Positions 1-9,068 of a stretch of 64,000 nucleotides of DNA are shown here, in pieces. This DNA comes from Bacteroidales bacterium (GTDB taxonomy: Bacteria; Bacteroidota; Bacteroidia; Bacteroidales; UBA7332), in NCBI GenBank assembly GCA_028687995.1, contig JAQTZA010000003.1, positions 124,001-188,000 of the forward strand. Direction: 5' to 3'. The translations under genes were made by a program, and so were the position numbers. Below the pieces are notes generated by a model, which saw only the letters and a list, made by a program, of their open reading frames with translations, did not search any database and was not told where the DNA came from. The stretch's first letter is position 1. Each line of letters starts with the position of its first letter.

Positions 1-981
1 CAAGCTCAACAACTCGGATTTACCTTCGACAAAATAAGTCTTTTGCTTTCTGCCGCCATCACAATTGCTATTTTGGGCTCTATTGAATCACTTCTTTCTG
101 CCACGGTGGCCGATGGTGTGACGGGAGATAAACACGACTCAAACACTGAACTAATCGGGCAAGGTGTGGCAAATGTTGTGGTTCCATTTTTTGGCGGAAT
201 TCCAGCTACGGGAGCCATTGCTCGCACCATGACCAACATCAATAATGGTGGTAAAACGCCTATTTCAGGTATTATTCACGCAGGAGTCTTGTTGCTTATT
301 CTTCTGTTTTTAGGAGATTTATCGAAGCACATTCCGATGGCTTGCCTTGCCGGAATTTTGATCGTTGTAGCATATAACATGAGCGAGTGGAGAAATTTCA
401 GAGCGCTGCTCAAAAATCAAAGAGCGGATGTGGCTGTGCTATTGACCACTTTTCTGTTGACCGTCATTTTCGACTTGACGATTGCCATTGAAATCGGATT
501 GTTATTGGCAGTTATCCTATTTATCCGCCGAATTGGAGAAACGAGCGGTATATCGGTATTGTCGGAAATAGTTGACCCGATGACAGAATACGACCCAACA
601 CTTGACATCAAAAACATCGCCATTCCAGAAGGTGCAGAGGTGTATGAGATTGATGGCCCATTCTTTTTTGGTGTTGCCAACGCATTCGAAGAGCAGATGA
701 AAATCATGGGCGACAAACCCAAAGTACGAATTATCCGGATGCGGAAAGTGCCATTTATTGACTCCACAGGATTGCACAATCTAGAGGCATTTATCAAAAA
801 TTCTCAGCTCGAGAAAATTCATATCATCCTATCCGGTGTGAATAATACGGTGAGAAATACACTCGAAAAATCAAATGTTGACAAACTCATTGGTCACGAG
901 AATATCTGTCCAACAATACATATCGCTATTGCAAATGCAAATGAATATCTTGAACAATTGAAGCTCAATAAGCATTCATAA
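1..981 (+). CDS. SulP/SLC26-type anion transporter with STAS domain (3' part)
   Basis: The reading frame is open from base 1, so the gene starts upstream and only the C-terminal 326 residues are here. The first part holds several hydrophobic segments with the glycine- and alanine-rich core of SulP transporters (SATVADGVTGDKHDSN, GGIPATGAIARTMTN). The last ~110 residues form a STAS domain with the IDSTGLH loop that resembles the phosphorylatable serine loop of anti-sigma-factor antagonists. SulP proteins are inner-membrane carriers for sulfate, bicarbonate or other anions; the substrate cannot be told from this part. A secreted hydrolase follows 15 bp downstream on the same strand, probably on the same transcript. 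The family call is firm. Confidence 0.9.
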   Translation, partial: QAQQLGFTFDKISLLLSAAITIAILGSIESLLSATVADGVTGDKHDSNTELIGQGVANVVVPFFGGIPATGAIARTMTNINNGGKTPISGIIHAGVLLLILLFLGDLSKHIPMACLAGILIVVAYNMSEWRNFRALLKNQRADVAVLLTTFLLTVIFDLTIAIEIGLLLAVILFIRRIGETSGISVLSEIVDPMTEYDPTLDIKNIAIPEGAEVYEIDGPFFFGVANAFEEQMKIMGDKPKVRIIRMRKVPFIDSTGLHNLEAFIKNSQLEKIHIILSGVNNTVRNTLEKSNVDKLIGHENICPTIHIAIANANEYLEQLKLNKHS

Positions 982-996
982 AAAAGACCATTTTCC

Positions 997-1998
997 ATGA
1001 AAAAATACTCACTTCTTTTTCTCTTTCTCATCTCTTTTTTTGTTGGAAAAGCTCAATACATGCCCGATGAATTGGGGAAATCGTTTGTAAAACAAACCAT
1101 CGTAATGCCGGATGATTACGAAGGTAAAGTAGTTTGCACATTGGTAAAGCAGATTAGTGATTTGAAGTCAGATAAAGCCGTTTTGTATGTTCATGGCTAC
1201 AACGACTACTTCTATCAGGCAGAAATGGCGAACAGATTCACCAAAGCGGGATATCGGTTTTACGCGCTCGATTTGCGCAAATATGGACGCTCGCTGCTCT
1301 CCAACCAAGTGGCAACCAATGCCAAAGATATGAACGAATATTTCGCCGATATCGACACCGCAAATGCCATCATTCGCCATGAAGGAGCGAAGAAAATCAT
1401 TTTAATTGGTCACTCCATGGGCGGACTTACTACTTCTATTTATGCCGATGCGAAAGGTCAAAGCCTAAAATTCGATGCAATGATTCTGAACTCTCCTTTT
1501 TTCGATTTCAACGAGAACTGGTTCAACGAAAACGTAGCTGTTCCTGCCGTTTCATCACTAGGGAAATTACTGCCCAATATGATTATTAAAGCAGGCACTT
1601 CGACCGCTTATGGCGAAAGTCTGCATCAGAAATATCACGGAGAGTGGAGTTACGATTTGAATAAAAAGCTTTTGGCATCGGGAGATAAACATTGGTGCTG
1701 GATACGCGCTATTCAGCACGCTCAACTAAAAGTAAAACACGGACTCAATATTCAATGTCCGATTTTATCGCTCTCTTCCGACAAGTCGATTCGGGGAGAA
1801 ACATGGAACAACGATTTTCAAACGGCGGATGCCGTACTCGATGTGAAGGACATTCAACTCTATTCTAAAAATTTAGGAAAACGAACCACTATCGCCATCA
1901 TTCCGGGTGCCATGCACGATGTGATTCTCTCCAAACAGAATGTCAGAGACGCTGCCTATCGCGAAATGTTTGATTGGTTAGCTTCGAAAGGATTATAA
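997..1998 (+). CDS. secreted alpha/beta hydrolase (serine aminopeptidase S33-like)
   Basis: A 333-residue protein with a clear Sec signal peptide (charged MKK, hydrophobic core, cut after GKA-Q near residue 19). The oxyanion region is VLYVHGYND. The nucleophile elbow is GHSMGG with Ser at about residue 140, and the late histidine lies in GAMHD near residue 308, giving a full Ser/His triad arrangement. The family includes monoacylglycerol lipases, esterases and S33 peptidases, so the substrate is not predictable. It would act in the periplasm or at the outer membrane. The start is the only ATG preceding the signal sequence. A hairpin terminator follows 5 bp after the stop codon. Confidence 0.85.
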   Translation: MKKYSLLFLFLISFFVGKAQYMPDELGKSFVKQTIVMPDDYEGKVVCTLVKQISDLKSDKAVLYVHGYNDYFYQAEMANRFTKAGYRFYALDLRKYGRSLLSNQVATNAKDMNEYFADIDTANAIIRHEGAKKIILIGHSMGGLTTSIYADAKGQSLKFDAMILNSPFFDFNENWFNENVAVPAVSSLGKLLPNMIIKAGTSTAYGESLHQKYHGEWSYDLNKKLLASGDKHWCWIRAIQHAQLKVKHGLNIQCPILSLSSDKSIRGETWNNDFQTADAVLDVKDIQLYSKNLGKRTTIAIIPGAMHDVILSKQNVRDAAYREMFDWLASKGL

Positions 1999-2002
1999 AA
2001 AA

Positions 2003-2033
2003 TGAGCCTCAAAACAATTCGTTCAGAGGCTCA
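2003..2033. terminator. bidirectional intrinsic terminator between convergent genes
   Basis: Perfect 8-bp inverted repeat TGAGCCTC / GAGGCTCA with a 15-nt loop. On the minus strand the hairpin runs straight into six T residues, so it ends the PUL 1 transcript after the GH3 gene. On the plus strand the tail is weaker but T-rich, and it lies just after the hydrolase gene. Confidence 0.8.
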
Positions 2034-2039
2034 CAATCT

Positions 2040-4289
2040 TTATTTCGTCAATTCAAAATGGCTTCGTAATCGAATGTCTTGCGACGAAGAACCAATCATT
2101 ACATCAAACATTCCGGGTTCAGGTCTCCATTCGAGATTGGCGTTATAAAACGATAACTTCTCTTTGTTAATCGCAAAACGAACGGCTTTGCTTTCGCCAG
2201 CAAGCAGCGATATTTTCTGAAATCCTTTCAACTCCTTCACCGGTCTGACCAACGATGCTACTCTGTCTCGTAGATACAACTGAACGACCTCCTCGCCTTT
2301 CCGCTCGCCAACATTGGTAACGACCACCGATACTTCAATTCGCCCATCTTCATTCATTGTAGAGTCGCTAAGTATCAATTCGGAGTAAGCAAATTTAGTG
2401 TAACTCAACCCAAAACCAAACGGATATTTGGGACGTTTCGACAGATCAATGTAGCCTGAGCGATAATAAATTTCTGTTGCATCATCTTTGGCAGGACGAC
2501 CAGTATTCATATAATTGTAATAAACTGGAATCTGTCCTTCCGATTGTGGGAAAGTCATCGGCAATTTAGCGGATGGGTTGTAATCACCAAACAAAACATC
2601 GGCGATAGCATTTCCCGCTTCACTACCCAGCCACCAAGTATAAAGTATTGCATTTGCATGATCAGCAGTCCAGTTAAAAACCAACGGACGACCGGCACTT
2701 ATCAACACAACAACTGGTTTTCCGGTTGCGCAAATGGCCTTCACAAGCTCTTCTTGCACACCGGGTAGATGTATATTCGAACGACTTTTGGCTTCGCCAC
2801 TCATATCTCGTTTTTCGCCAATAGACAAAACGACTACATCGGCCTTTTTGGCCATTTCAATGGCTTCTGCAAATCCAGTTCGAGTAGTATCCAATACTTC
2901 GCATCCTTTTGCATACAATAGATTTCCTTTGCCAACTCTGCCTTCAAGGGCTTCGAAAGGTGTCACCACATCACTATTATCGTCCCATCTAACGTTCCAA
3001 AATCCAAGCATATCCTCTTTCGATTTTGCCAAAGGCCCAATCAAAGCAATCTTTTGATGAATGTTGAGTGGCAAAAGTTCGTTTTCATTTTTAAGTAAAA
3101 CAATACTTTTCTTGGCCATATCGCGGGCTGCGGTTCGATGCAACGGGTTCGATAACTCTTGCTTTTCACGTTTCTCGTTACTGAATCGATACGGATCTTC
3201 GAACAAACCCAATTCGAATTTTTTACGCAGAATACGCCTAACTGCTTCATCCACCACACGAACATCCACTTTGCCGTCTGTCACCAATTTGGCAAGATTT
3301 TTGGTATAACAGCGACTCTCCATATCCATATCACTTCCTGCCGTGCTCGCAGCGAAAGCAGCTTCTTGATCATCAGCCACAAATCCATGTTGCACCATTT
3401 CACCAATCGATCCCCAGTCGCTCACCACAAATCCTTGAAAATTCCATTTCCCTTTTAAAATATCTCGTTGCAAGTACGAACTGCCCGAGGCAGGCACTCC
3501 ATTCAAATCGTTGAAACTATTCATAAACGTTGCTGCACCGGCATCCACAGCGGCTTTAAATGGCGGCAAGTAAACCTCCCAAAGCGTGCGCAAACTCATA
3601 TCCACAGAATTGTAATCTCTACCACCAATGGCTGCTCCATAAGCTGCAAAGTGCTTGGCGCAAGCCATCACCGCATTGGTATTTCCTAAATTATCACCTT
3701 GAAAACCTTTCACTCGTGCTTTTGCCACGGCGCAACCTAAATAGGTGTCTTCTCCGGCTCCTTCCATCACACGCCCCCAGCGAGGGTCACGAGCAATATC
3801 TACCATGGGCGCAAAAGTCCAATGAACACCAGCCGATGAAGCCTCAATGGCAGCAATTCTTGCACCCATCTGAATAGCATCCATATCCCAACTGGCTACT
3901 TCTGCCAGTGGAATTGGAAAGGTGGTTTTGTAACCATGAATTACGTCTAATCCGAAAAGTAATGGGATTTTTAAACGAGATTGCATCGCAATTTTTTGCA
4001 TCGCTTTCGTTTTTTCCACCCCTTTTACATTGAGGAGTGAACCCACTTTCCCATCTTTGATTTCCTGCATTTTATTTCCTCCAAGAGAAACAGGTCCTGT
4101 TGCCCACGAACTCGCATATTGATTCATCTGTCCGATTTTTTCGTCCAATGTCATCAATGCCATAAGTGAATCGATTCGTTGTTCAATGCTTTTAGGAGAA
4201 ATAGGTTTTGCTGCACGTATTAACGGAGATGATGCGCAAAAAGCAAAAACGAGAAGTAATACTACGAAGTTGATAGAGCGGTTGTTCAT
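2040..4289 (-). CDS. GH3 beta-glucosidase (BglX-type), last gene of PUL 1
   Basis: A 749-residue periplasmic or secreted glycoside hydrolase family 3 enzyme. It has an N-terminal signal sequence, the TIM-barrel domain, an alpha/beta sandwich and a C-terminal fibronectin-III-like domain. The nucleophile is Asp ~291 in GFVVSDWG. KHFAAYG and the MSGEA loop, which carries the acid/base Glu in BglX-type enzymes, are both present. Such enzymes release glucose from the non-reducing end of beta-gluco-oligosaccharides. Its position after three GH30 genes suggests it finishes oligosaccharides made by them, as the GH3 of known beta-1,6-glucan loci does. It lies 28 bp beyond the adjacent GH30 stop-to-start gap and ends at an intrinsic terminator. 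A second GH3 of the same architecture lies at 44280-46493. Confidence 0.92.
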   Translation of the reverse strand: MNNRSINFVVLLLVFAFCASSPLIRAAKPISPKSIEQRIDSLMALMTLDEKIGQMNQYASSWATGPVSLGGNKMQEIKDGKVGSLLNVKGVEKTKAMQKIAMQSRLKIPLLFGLDVIHGYKTTFPIPLAEVASWDMDAIQMGARIAAIEASSAGVHWTFAPMVDIARDPRWGRVMEGAGEDTYLGCAVAKARVKGFQGDNLGNTNAVMACAKHFAAYGAAIGGRDYNSVDMSLRTLWEVYLPPFKAAVDAGAATFMNSFNDLNGVPASGSSYLQRDILKGKWNFQGFVVSDWGSIGEMVQHGFVADDQEAAFAASTAGSDMDMESRCYTKNLAKLVTDGKVDVRVVDEAVRRILRKKFELGLFEDPYRFSNEKREKQELSNPLHRTAARDMAKKSIVLLKNENELLPLNIHQKIALIGPLAKSKEDMLGFWNVRWDDNSDVVTPFEALEGRVGKGNLLYAKGCEVLDTTRTGFAEAIEMAKKADVVVLSIGEKRDMSGEAKSRSNIHLPGVQEELVKAICATGKPVVVLISAGRPLVFNWTADHANAILYTWWLGSEAGNAIADVLFGDYNPSAKLPMTFPQSEGQIPVYYNYMNTGRPAKDDATEIYYRSGYIDLSKRPKYPFGFGLSYTKFAYSELILSDSTMNEDGRIEVSVVVTNVGERKGEEVVQLYLRDRVASLVRPVKELKGFQKISLLAGESKAVRFAINKEKLSFYNANLEWRPEPGMFDVMIGSSSQDIRLRSHFELTK

Positions 4290-4317
4290 ATTGTTTACGA
4301 TTACCAGTTTTTATTTG

Positions 4318-5766
4318 TTAGTAAACCAATGTTTGCATTGCGTGAGCTGGAATAGTTATTTCCGCTTGTTTATTGCCAACAAAAAGTTTGTAATGGATGC
4401 TTTCATTGCCTTTGTTTAAAACGATTGTAGCCGCCTTCCCATCTTTATTGATGAACGAAGTACACATGATTGAACTTCTGCTCGGCACTGCGCTCACTCG
4501 TTTGGCATTGGGTTGCACAAACTTCGAGAAATGACCGATGTAGTAATACGAAGGGGTGTAAATCAATTCACCATTTTTTGTATCAGCATGAATGGGTGAA
4601 AAACAGAAATTACCCACATGATTAGGTCCGCCATTTTCATCCAACAGTATATTCCAATCTGTCCAACCAACAATGCCATTATTGAAGTCATTAATCATCG
4701 AAACACCGTATCGCTCGGCATTAGGCCAATACTGATAACGAGCAGTATCAAACTTCTCAACGCATCCTTCGGTAAAAAATAATTTCTTAGTCGGATAGGA
4801 TTCTGCCACCGCTTTCACATTGTTGAACATCATTTCGCCTCCCGACCAGTTTTCGTACCAATGAAATCCAACACCCCACGCATATTTTGCCGCTTCCGGA
4901 TCGTCAAAAATGGTATTCGCACGCTCAGTCAGCAAATCGCGGTTGTGATCCCAGACAATGATTTTCACATTCGACAAACCCGCTTTTGCCATAGTAGGAC
5001 CGAGGTAATTTTTCAAGAAATCGCGCTCTTCTGAGGCTGTATAAATACACGATTCCCATTTTTGTGTTGCCATCGGTTCATTTTGAACGGTTAAGCCCCA
5101 CATCAGAATTCCCTCTTTTTGATAAGACTTCACAAATTTAGTATAATAGTTTGCCCACGATTGGTAAAATTCAGGTAACAGTTTGCCTCCACGAAGCATA
5201 TTGTTATTACTTTTCATAAAGGCTGGAGGACTCCACGGACTAGCGTATAATACGAATGGTGCTCCAGCTTTTTCCATAGCCTGTTTGATAAGAGGTATCC
5301 GGAATTGTTTGTCGTGCGATACACTAAAGGTTGACAACGTTTTATCCCCTTCCGCCACATACGTGTAACTTCCACTACTAAAATCAGAACTGTGAATCGT
5401 TGTTCGAGCCAACGTGTAACCAATTCCTTTCGTTTTACTATAATAAGCTTCCAAAAACTCTTGTTGTTTTTCCTTGGGTAATTTGGCAAAAACCTCTGCA
5501 CTAGCATCCGTAATAGCGCCACCTATTCCTACAACTGTTTGAAAAGTTTTCTTCGGATTCACAAAAACAGAAACCTCCGTTTCCAACGGTTGCACAACTG
5601 GTTTAAATGATACCGTTTCTGTCAAAGTCAGCTTCGAATTTGTGTTTTCAGCGGTCGTGTATACGGCGATTGATTGCCCGCTATTTGGGTGCATTATTTT
5701 TTGTTGTGCAGTAGAACTCAGGGTACACAACAAAGCAATAGAAAGGTTTGTGAGTGTAGTTTTCAT
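4318..5766 (-). CDS. GH30 glycosidase (glucosylceramidase/endo-beta-1,6-glucanase family), third of three
   Basis: A 482-residue protein with a signal peptide (cut near residue 20, SSTA-Q) and a single GH30 domain plus beta-sandwich. The acid/base is Glu ~230 in the TVQNEP motif and the nucleophile is Glu ~333 in FFTEG. GH30 enzymes include glucosylceramidases and subfamily 3 endo-beta-1,6-glucanases; Bacteroidota PULs with GH30 and GH3 commonly target beta-1,6-glucan. It has no lipobox and no T9SS tail, so it is expected in the periplasm. That contrasts with its two paralogues in this locus. It is co-directional with, and 61 bp from, the upstream T9SS GH30 gene. Confidence 0.92.
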   Translation of the reverse strand: MKTTLTNLSIALLCTLSSTAQQKIMHPNSGQSIAVYTTAENTNSKLTLTETVSFKPVVQPLETEVSVFVNPKKTFQTVVGIGGAITDASAEVFAKLPKEKQQEFLEAYYSKTKGIGYTLARTTIHSSDFSSGSYTYVAEGDKTLSTFSVSHDKQFRIPLIKQAMEKAGAPFVLYASPWSPPAFMKSNNNMLRGGKLLPEFYQSWANYYTKFVKSYQKEGILMWGLTVQNEPMATQKWESCIYTASEERDFLKNYLGPTMAKAGLSNVKIIVWDHNRDLLTERANTIFDDPEAAKYAWGVGFHWYENWSGGEMMFNNVKAVAESYPTKKLFFTEGCVEKFDTARYQYWPNAERYGVSMINDFNNGIVGWTDWNILLDENGGPNHVGNFCFSPIHADTKNGELIYTPSYYYIGHFSKFVQPNAKRVSAVPSRSSIMCTSFINKDGKAATIVLNKGNESIHYKLFVGNKQAEITIPAHAMQTLVY

Positions 5767-5827
5767 GATGTTTCAAGATTATAGATTCTAGTTTACAAAA
5801 TTGCTATTTATTTCTCTATTTTGACTA

Positions 5828-7477
5828 TTAATATTTTATAAAACGGCCGTATCTCAAACCTGATTCGCTCTCAAGTTTCACGATATAAACTCCATTAATA
5901 AGATTAGAAATATTGATTGTTTTATTATTCTGCATTTGATTTTGTCGAAAGACTTCTTTTCCATTCATGTTATAAATTTTGATTGTACCAGCTGAATCGT
6001 CCCCTTTTATAGAGATAAAATCATTTGCAAGCGTTGGATAAATCGTCACTCCTTGCTTAATTATTTTTGAAATGGCAGATGTATTTTCATTCCACACAAA
6101 AGTAACAGCCGATGAACCTGGAATCATATAATTAAATGACAGTGTTCCGTTTATTACTTTCAAAATCTGACTGTTACCACTGTTATTGTAAGCCAAAACG
6201 GCTGTAGAGCCATCGAGATTTTTAAATGCCGAAACATTGACGGTAGATCGAGAGCTTACAGAACCAATTCTGAGAGAACCCGGTTTCACAAATTTTGAAA
6301 TTTGACCGATAATGTAATAGGAAACGTTGCGAGTAAATGAAGTACTATTATTTACCGTAATTGCGCCCAAACAGGTAGTGCAACCGCCCGATGTATGGGG
6401 TCCCATATTCATGTTGTTTGCTAAATTCCACTCCACAATTGCTTTTGCCCAGTTATTTGCGGCTCCTGTAATTACATTCTGAAGATGCCAACCCAAATCG
6501 CCTGAAAAACTTCCTCCAGAACCTGTATATTGTTCCGTAAAATAGACATTCTTGTTCGTTGCATTTTTCACTACTGTCAATGCGGAAATATCACCGGCAT
6601 AAAGATGAAAAGCAGAACCATCAACATACGAACTGTTATTGCATACATCAATGGGATAGGCTGTATTATCACAATTATGGTCGTAAGCGATTATTTTCAC
6701 ATTTGAATATCCAGCTGCCGCCATCGCAGGCCCAAGATTGTTATTGATAAAATTCTTTTGTTCGGTAGAAGACATTCCCATACTCGGGTCATTACCTGTA
6801 TGGAGGGGTTCATTTTGAGGTGTAATCGCCCATATTGATATTCCTTCGGCCTTCATCGCATCGAAATATTTCACAAAATAGTTGGCATACGCCTGATAAT
6901 AAGTTGAAATTAGGTATCCTCCCATCCATGCCTGATTGGTTTTCATCCAACGAGGAGCAGTCCATGGCGTGGCCAAAATCTTGATATCCGGATTGATCGC
7001 CAAAGCCTTTTTGAGAATAGGAAGAAGGCATGTTTTATCCAAGCCATTGAGTGAAAAATTGGAAATATTGGTATCGCTAAAAATATCGTTGTAGGTATAA
7101 TCGGCCGAGCTTAAATCGGATGCGCCAATACTGATTCTTAATACAGAGATACCAAGGCCAGACGTTTTGTCAAACAGTTCATTCATCAAAGCATCCTGCT
7201 GCTGGGCAGACAATGCACTAATAACTTCTGCACTTCCTTCGGTAAGACAAAATCCAAAACCATCCATGGCTTGGTAGGTCAGCGTAGAATCTATAGTGAT
7301 GTTGGTACTTGCTGAGGCGCTATTTGACGAAAATACAATTTGAGTTTGTGGTTGCAGCAAAGAGGTTTTGTTTCCTGTTGTTAACCAAGGTGTAACTACT
7401 TGAGAAATAGATGATATAGAAAAGAGAAACAGACATAATCCTAAATGGAGAATTCTGTTTTGAATCAAGTTATTCAT
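5828..7477 (-). CDS. GH30 glycosidase with C-terminal T9SS sorting domain
   Basis: The ATG at 7477 is preferred over the upstream TTG because a normal signal peptide starts directly after it (MNNLIQ, then a hydrophobic core), giving 549 residues. The GH30 catalytic domain fills residues ~45-465, with acid/base Glu ~223 in TPQNEP and nucleophile Glu ~315 in YFTEQ. The last ~75 residues (from IYPTLAND through GVYIVKL to GRFIKY) are a type A T9SS sorting domain, so the enzyme should be exported across the outer membrane and anchored or released. It therefore differs in address from the lipoprotein GH30 at 9069 and the periplasmic GH30 at 4318. The gene follows a terminator-like hairpin, so it may rely on read-through. 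Confidence 0.92.
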   Translation of the reverse strand: MNNLIQNRILHLGLCLFLFSISSISQVVTPWLTTGNKTSLLQPQTQIVFSSNSASASTNITIDSTLTYQAMDGFGFCLTEGSAEVISALSAQQQDALMNELFDKTSGLGISVLRISIGASDLSSADYTYNDIFSDTNISNFSLNGLDKTCLLPILKKALAINPDIKILATPWTAPRWMKTNQAWMGGYLISTYYQAYANYFVKYFDAMKAEGISIWAITPQNEPLHTGNDPSMGMSSTEQKNFINNNLGPAMAAAGYSNVKIIAYDHNCDNTAYPIDVCNNSSYVDGSAFHLYAGDISALTVVKNATNKNVYFTEQYTGSGGSFSGDLGWHLQNVITGAANNWAKAIVEWNLANNMNMGPHTSGGCTTCLGAITVNNSTSFTRNVSYYIIGQISKFVKPGSLRIGSVSSRSTVNVSAFKNLDGSTAVLAYNNSGNSQILKVINGTLSFNYMIPGSSAVTFVWNENTSAISKIIKQGVTIYPTLANDFISIKGDDSAGTIKIYNMNGKEVFRQNQMQNNKTINISNLINGVYIVKLESESGLRYGRFIKY

Positions 7478-7519
7478 GAGATAAACGAAGAATTTCAAAT
7501 GTGTGTGTGATTCAAAAAG

Positions 7520-7556
7520 AAAGGGTGTCGAAGGGAATTTCCTTCAGACACCCTTT
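7520..7556 (-). terminator. strong hairpin after the carbohydrate-binding T9SS gene
   Basis: The arms AAAGGGTGTC and GACACCCTTT pair perfectly over 10 bp and extend by a GAAGG/CCTTC stem with one bulged A. Read on the minus strand it is followed by CTTTTTG. It lies 34 bp after the stop of the gene at 7590-8792 and 43 bp before the start of the next GH30, so it should reduce read-through inside the locus. Confidence 0.75.
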
Positions 7557-7589
7557 CAAGGAGTTTATGATTCTAAGAATCAAATGGCA

Positions 7590-8792
7590 TTATTTAATAA
7601 CCAATTTTCTAGTTAAGTTGTCAACACGAACGATGTAAACACCAGATTTGATAACTTTAGAAGTAAAGCTAGAAACGTTAGATGCTGATTCCATTACACG
7701 TCCTTGTAGGTCGAATATAGAAACTTCACTGAAACGACCAGAAACTGTCACTTTGTTATCTTTAGACGTTACAAGTGCGTTGTCTGCAGTAATAGGATTG
7801 ATACCATTTGCAAGGTTTTTCCATCCGATAACGGTGATAGCTGTAGTAGCATCAGCTGGATAATTAGCTACGCGATTAGCGCGTTCTTTACCTAAATCAT
7901 CAACTTCTGGGTGACTCCAATCTGGACGGTTATAAAGTCTGTATTCCATTGACAATACATCTTTTACAACAAATGTAAATGTACCATCATTGTTTTTTAC
8001 ACCTTTTTGTGCTTTATCCATGTTCCATCCAAATACACTACCTTGAATCCAACAAGTATCGGTTCCAGCAGGTACTGTTGCAGTAATAGTTACTGTACCA
8101 ATTTTAGAAGGATCATAAATTTTATTGAAAGCAGAAACTACTTCAGCTACAGCGTCTTGAGTTGCTGGGAAGATAAAGTTGTTTGCATCTGTTTGTTGGT
8201 AATCCCATGCTGGACCAGCAACAAATTTGTACTGCAATTTGTGAGCATCAGCTGTCCAAATTTTCTTTTCAAAGATTTTTCCATCTACAGTACTACTAAT
8301 CATATCCATCATAGTTGAATCAGTTGGAAGAGCCCAATTACAGAAGTTACCTACAATATAAACTTGTTTTACAGAATCTGGAACCAAAACATCGATAGTT
8401 ACAAATTTAGGAAGAGGTAATTGATCCACCCATACTAACGCCCATTTTGCAACAACGTCAGCAGCAGTCCAGTCACGATCTGGAATTTCAGCACCTGTAG
8501 CATCTTTTTCTACATACGCCCAGTCGCCACCACCACTCAAATATTTGTATTTGATAGTTGCTTGAGTTACTGTTTTGTCTGTAAAATCTGCTTCAGCAAC
8601 GGTGAGTTCATAATGAGTTGCATCTACTTTATTCAATTTGTGTTTGTTGTTGTCCCAACCACAAAAGTTACCTACTACCCAACAAGCATTTGTACCTTCT
8701 GGTACAGTTACTTTGAAATCAACTGCCTTTGCACTTTGTGCAACGACAAACATGCTCAAAAGAGCGATTGCGAAATTGAAAAACTTTCTCAT
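7590..8792 (-). CDS. secreted protein with three CBM20-like modules and a T9SS sorting domain
   Basis: The start at 8792 (MRKFFNF, then a signal peptide cut near KA-V) is chosen over an upstream in-frame start. The mature protein contains three tandem modules of about 100 residues. They open with VTVPEGT..CWVVGNFCGW, VLVPDS..VYIVGNFCNW and ATVPAGT..CWIQGSVFGW, and each carries a later DW or WD aromatic element. This resembles the CBM20/CBM48-like immunoglobulin fold seen in glycan-binding proteins. The C-terminal ~60 residues (VSIFDLQGRV, SGVYIVRV, KLVIK) are a T9SS sorting domain. There is no catalytic domain, so it probably binds glycan at the cell surface or outside. It has its own promoter and terminator, unlike its neighbours. 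Confidence 0.75.
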   Translation of the reverse strand: MRKFFNFAIALLSMFVVAQSAKAVDFKVTVPEGTNACWVVGNFCGWDNNKHKLNKVDATHYELTVAEADFTDKTVTQATIKYKYLSGGGDWAYVEKDATGAEIPDRDWTAADVVAKWALVWVDQLPLPKFVTIDVLVPDSVKQVYIVGNFCNWALPTDSTMMDMISSTVDGKIFEKKIWTADAHKLQYKFVAGPAWDYQQTDANNFIFPATQDAVAEVVSAFNKIYDPSKIGTVTITATVPAGTDTCWIQGSVFGWNMDKAQKGVKNNDGTFTFVVKDVLSMEYRLYNRPDWSHPEVDDLGKERANRVANYPADATTAITVIGWKNLANGINPITADNALVTSKDNKVTVSGRFSEVSIFDLQGRVMESASNVSSFTSKVIKSGVYIVRVDNLTRKLVIK

Positions 8793-8825
8793 AATTGATA
8801 AATTTAAAGGATTAATAATATAAAA

Positions 8826-8856
8826 CAAAAATAAAAATAAAATTTTAAAAGAACAA
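8826..8856 (-). promoter_or_regulatory. Bacteroidota sigma-ABfr-type promoter for the three-module binding protein
   Basis: On the minus strand a TTG (-33) at 8854-8856 is followed after 20 bp by TATTTTTG, a perfect TAnnTTTG -7 box at 8826-8833. The predicted leader is about 27 nt. It gives the gene at 7590-8792 transcription independent of the FecI-controlled operon. Confidence 0.65.
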
Positions 8857-9068
8857 CTAAAATCAGTAAAAAAATATGATCAAAAACAAAAGTACAAATG
8901 GACTATTTTATGGTATAATAGAAAGCAAATATGCTAATTAATCATATCAATACCAAACATAAAAGCGATGAAATGTAGAATAACATGGATGAAATGCATC
9001 TACAAAAAGTTTCAACTCATTTTCACATCATTTATGTTAATACGCAAATTTCAATATCATATTTCAAT

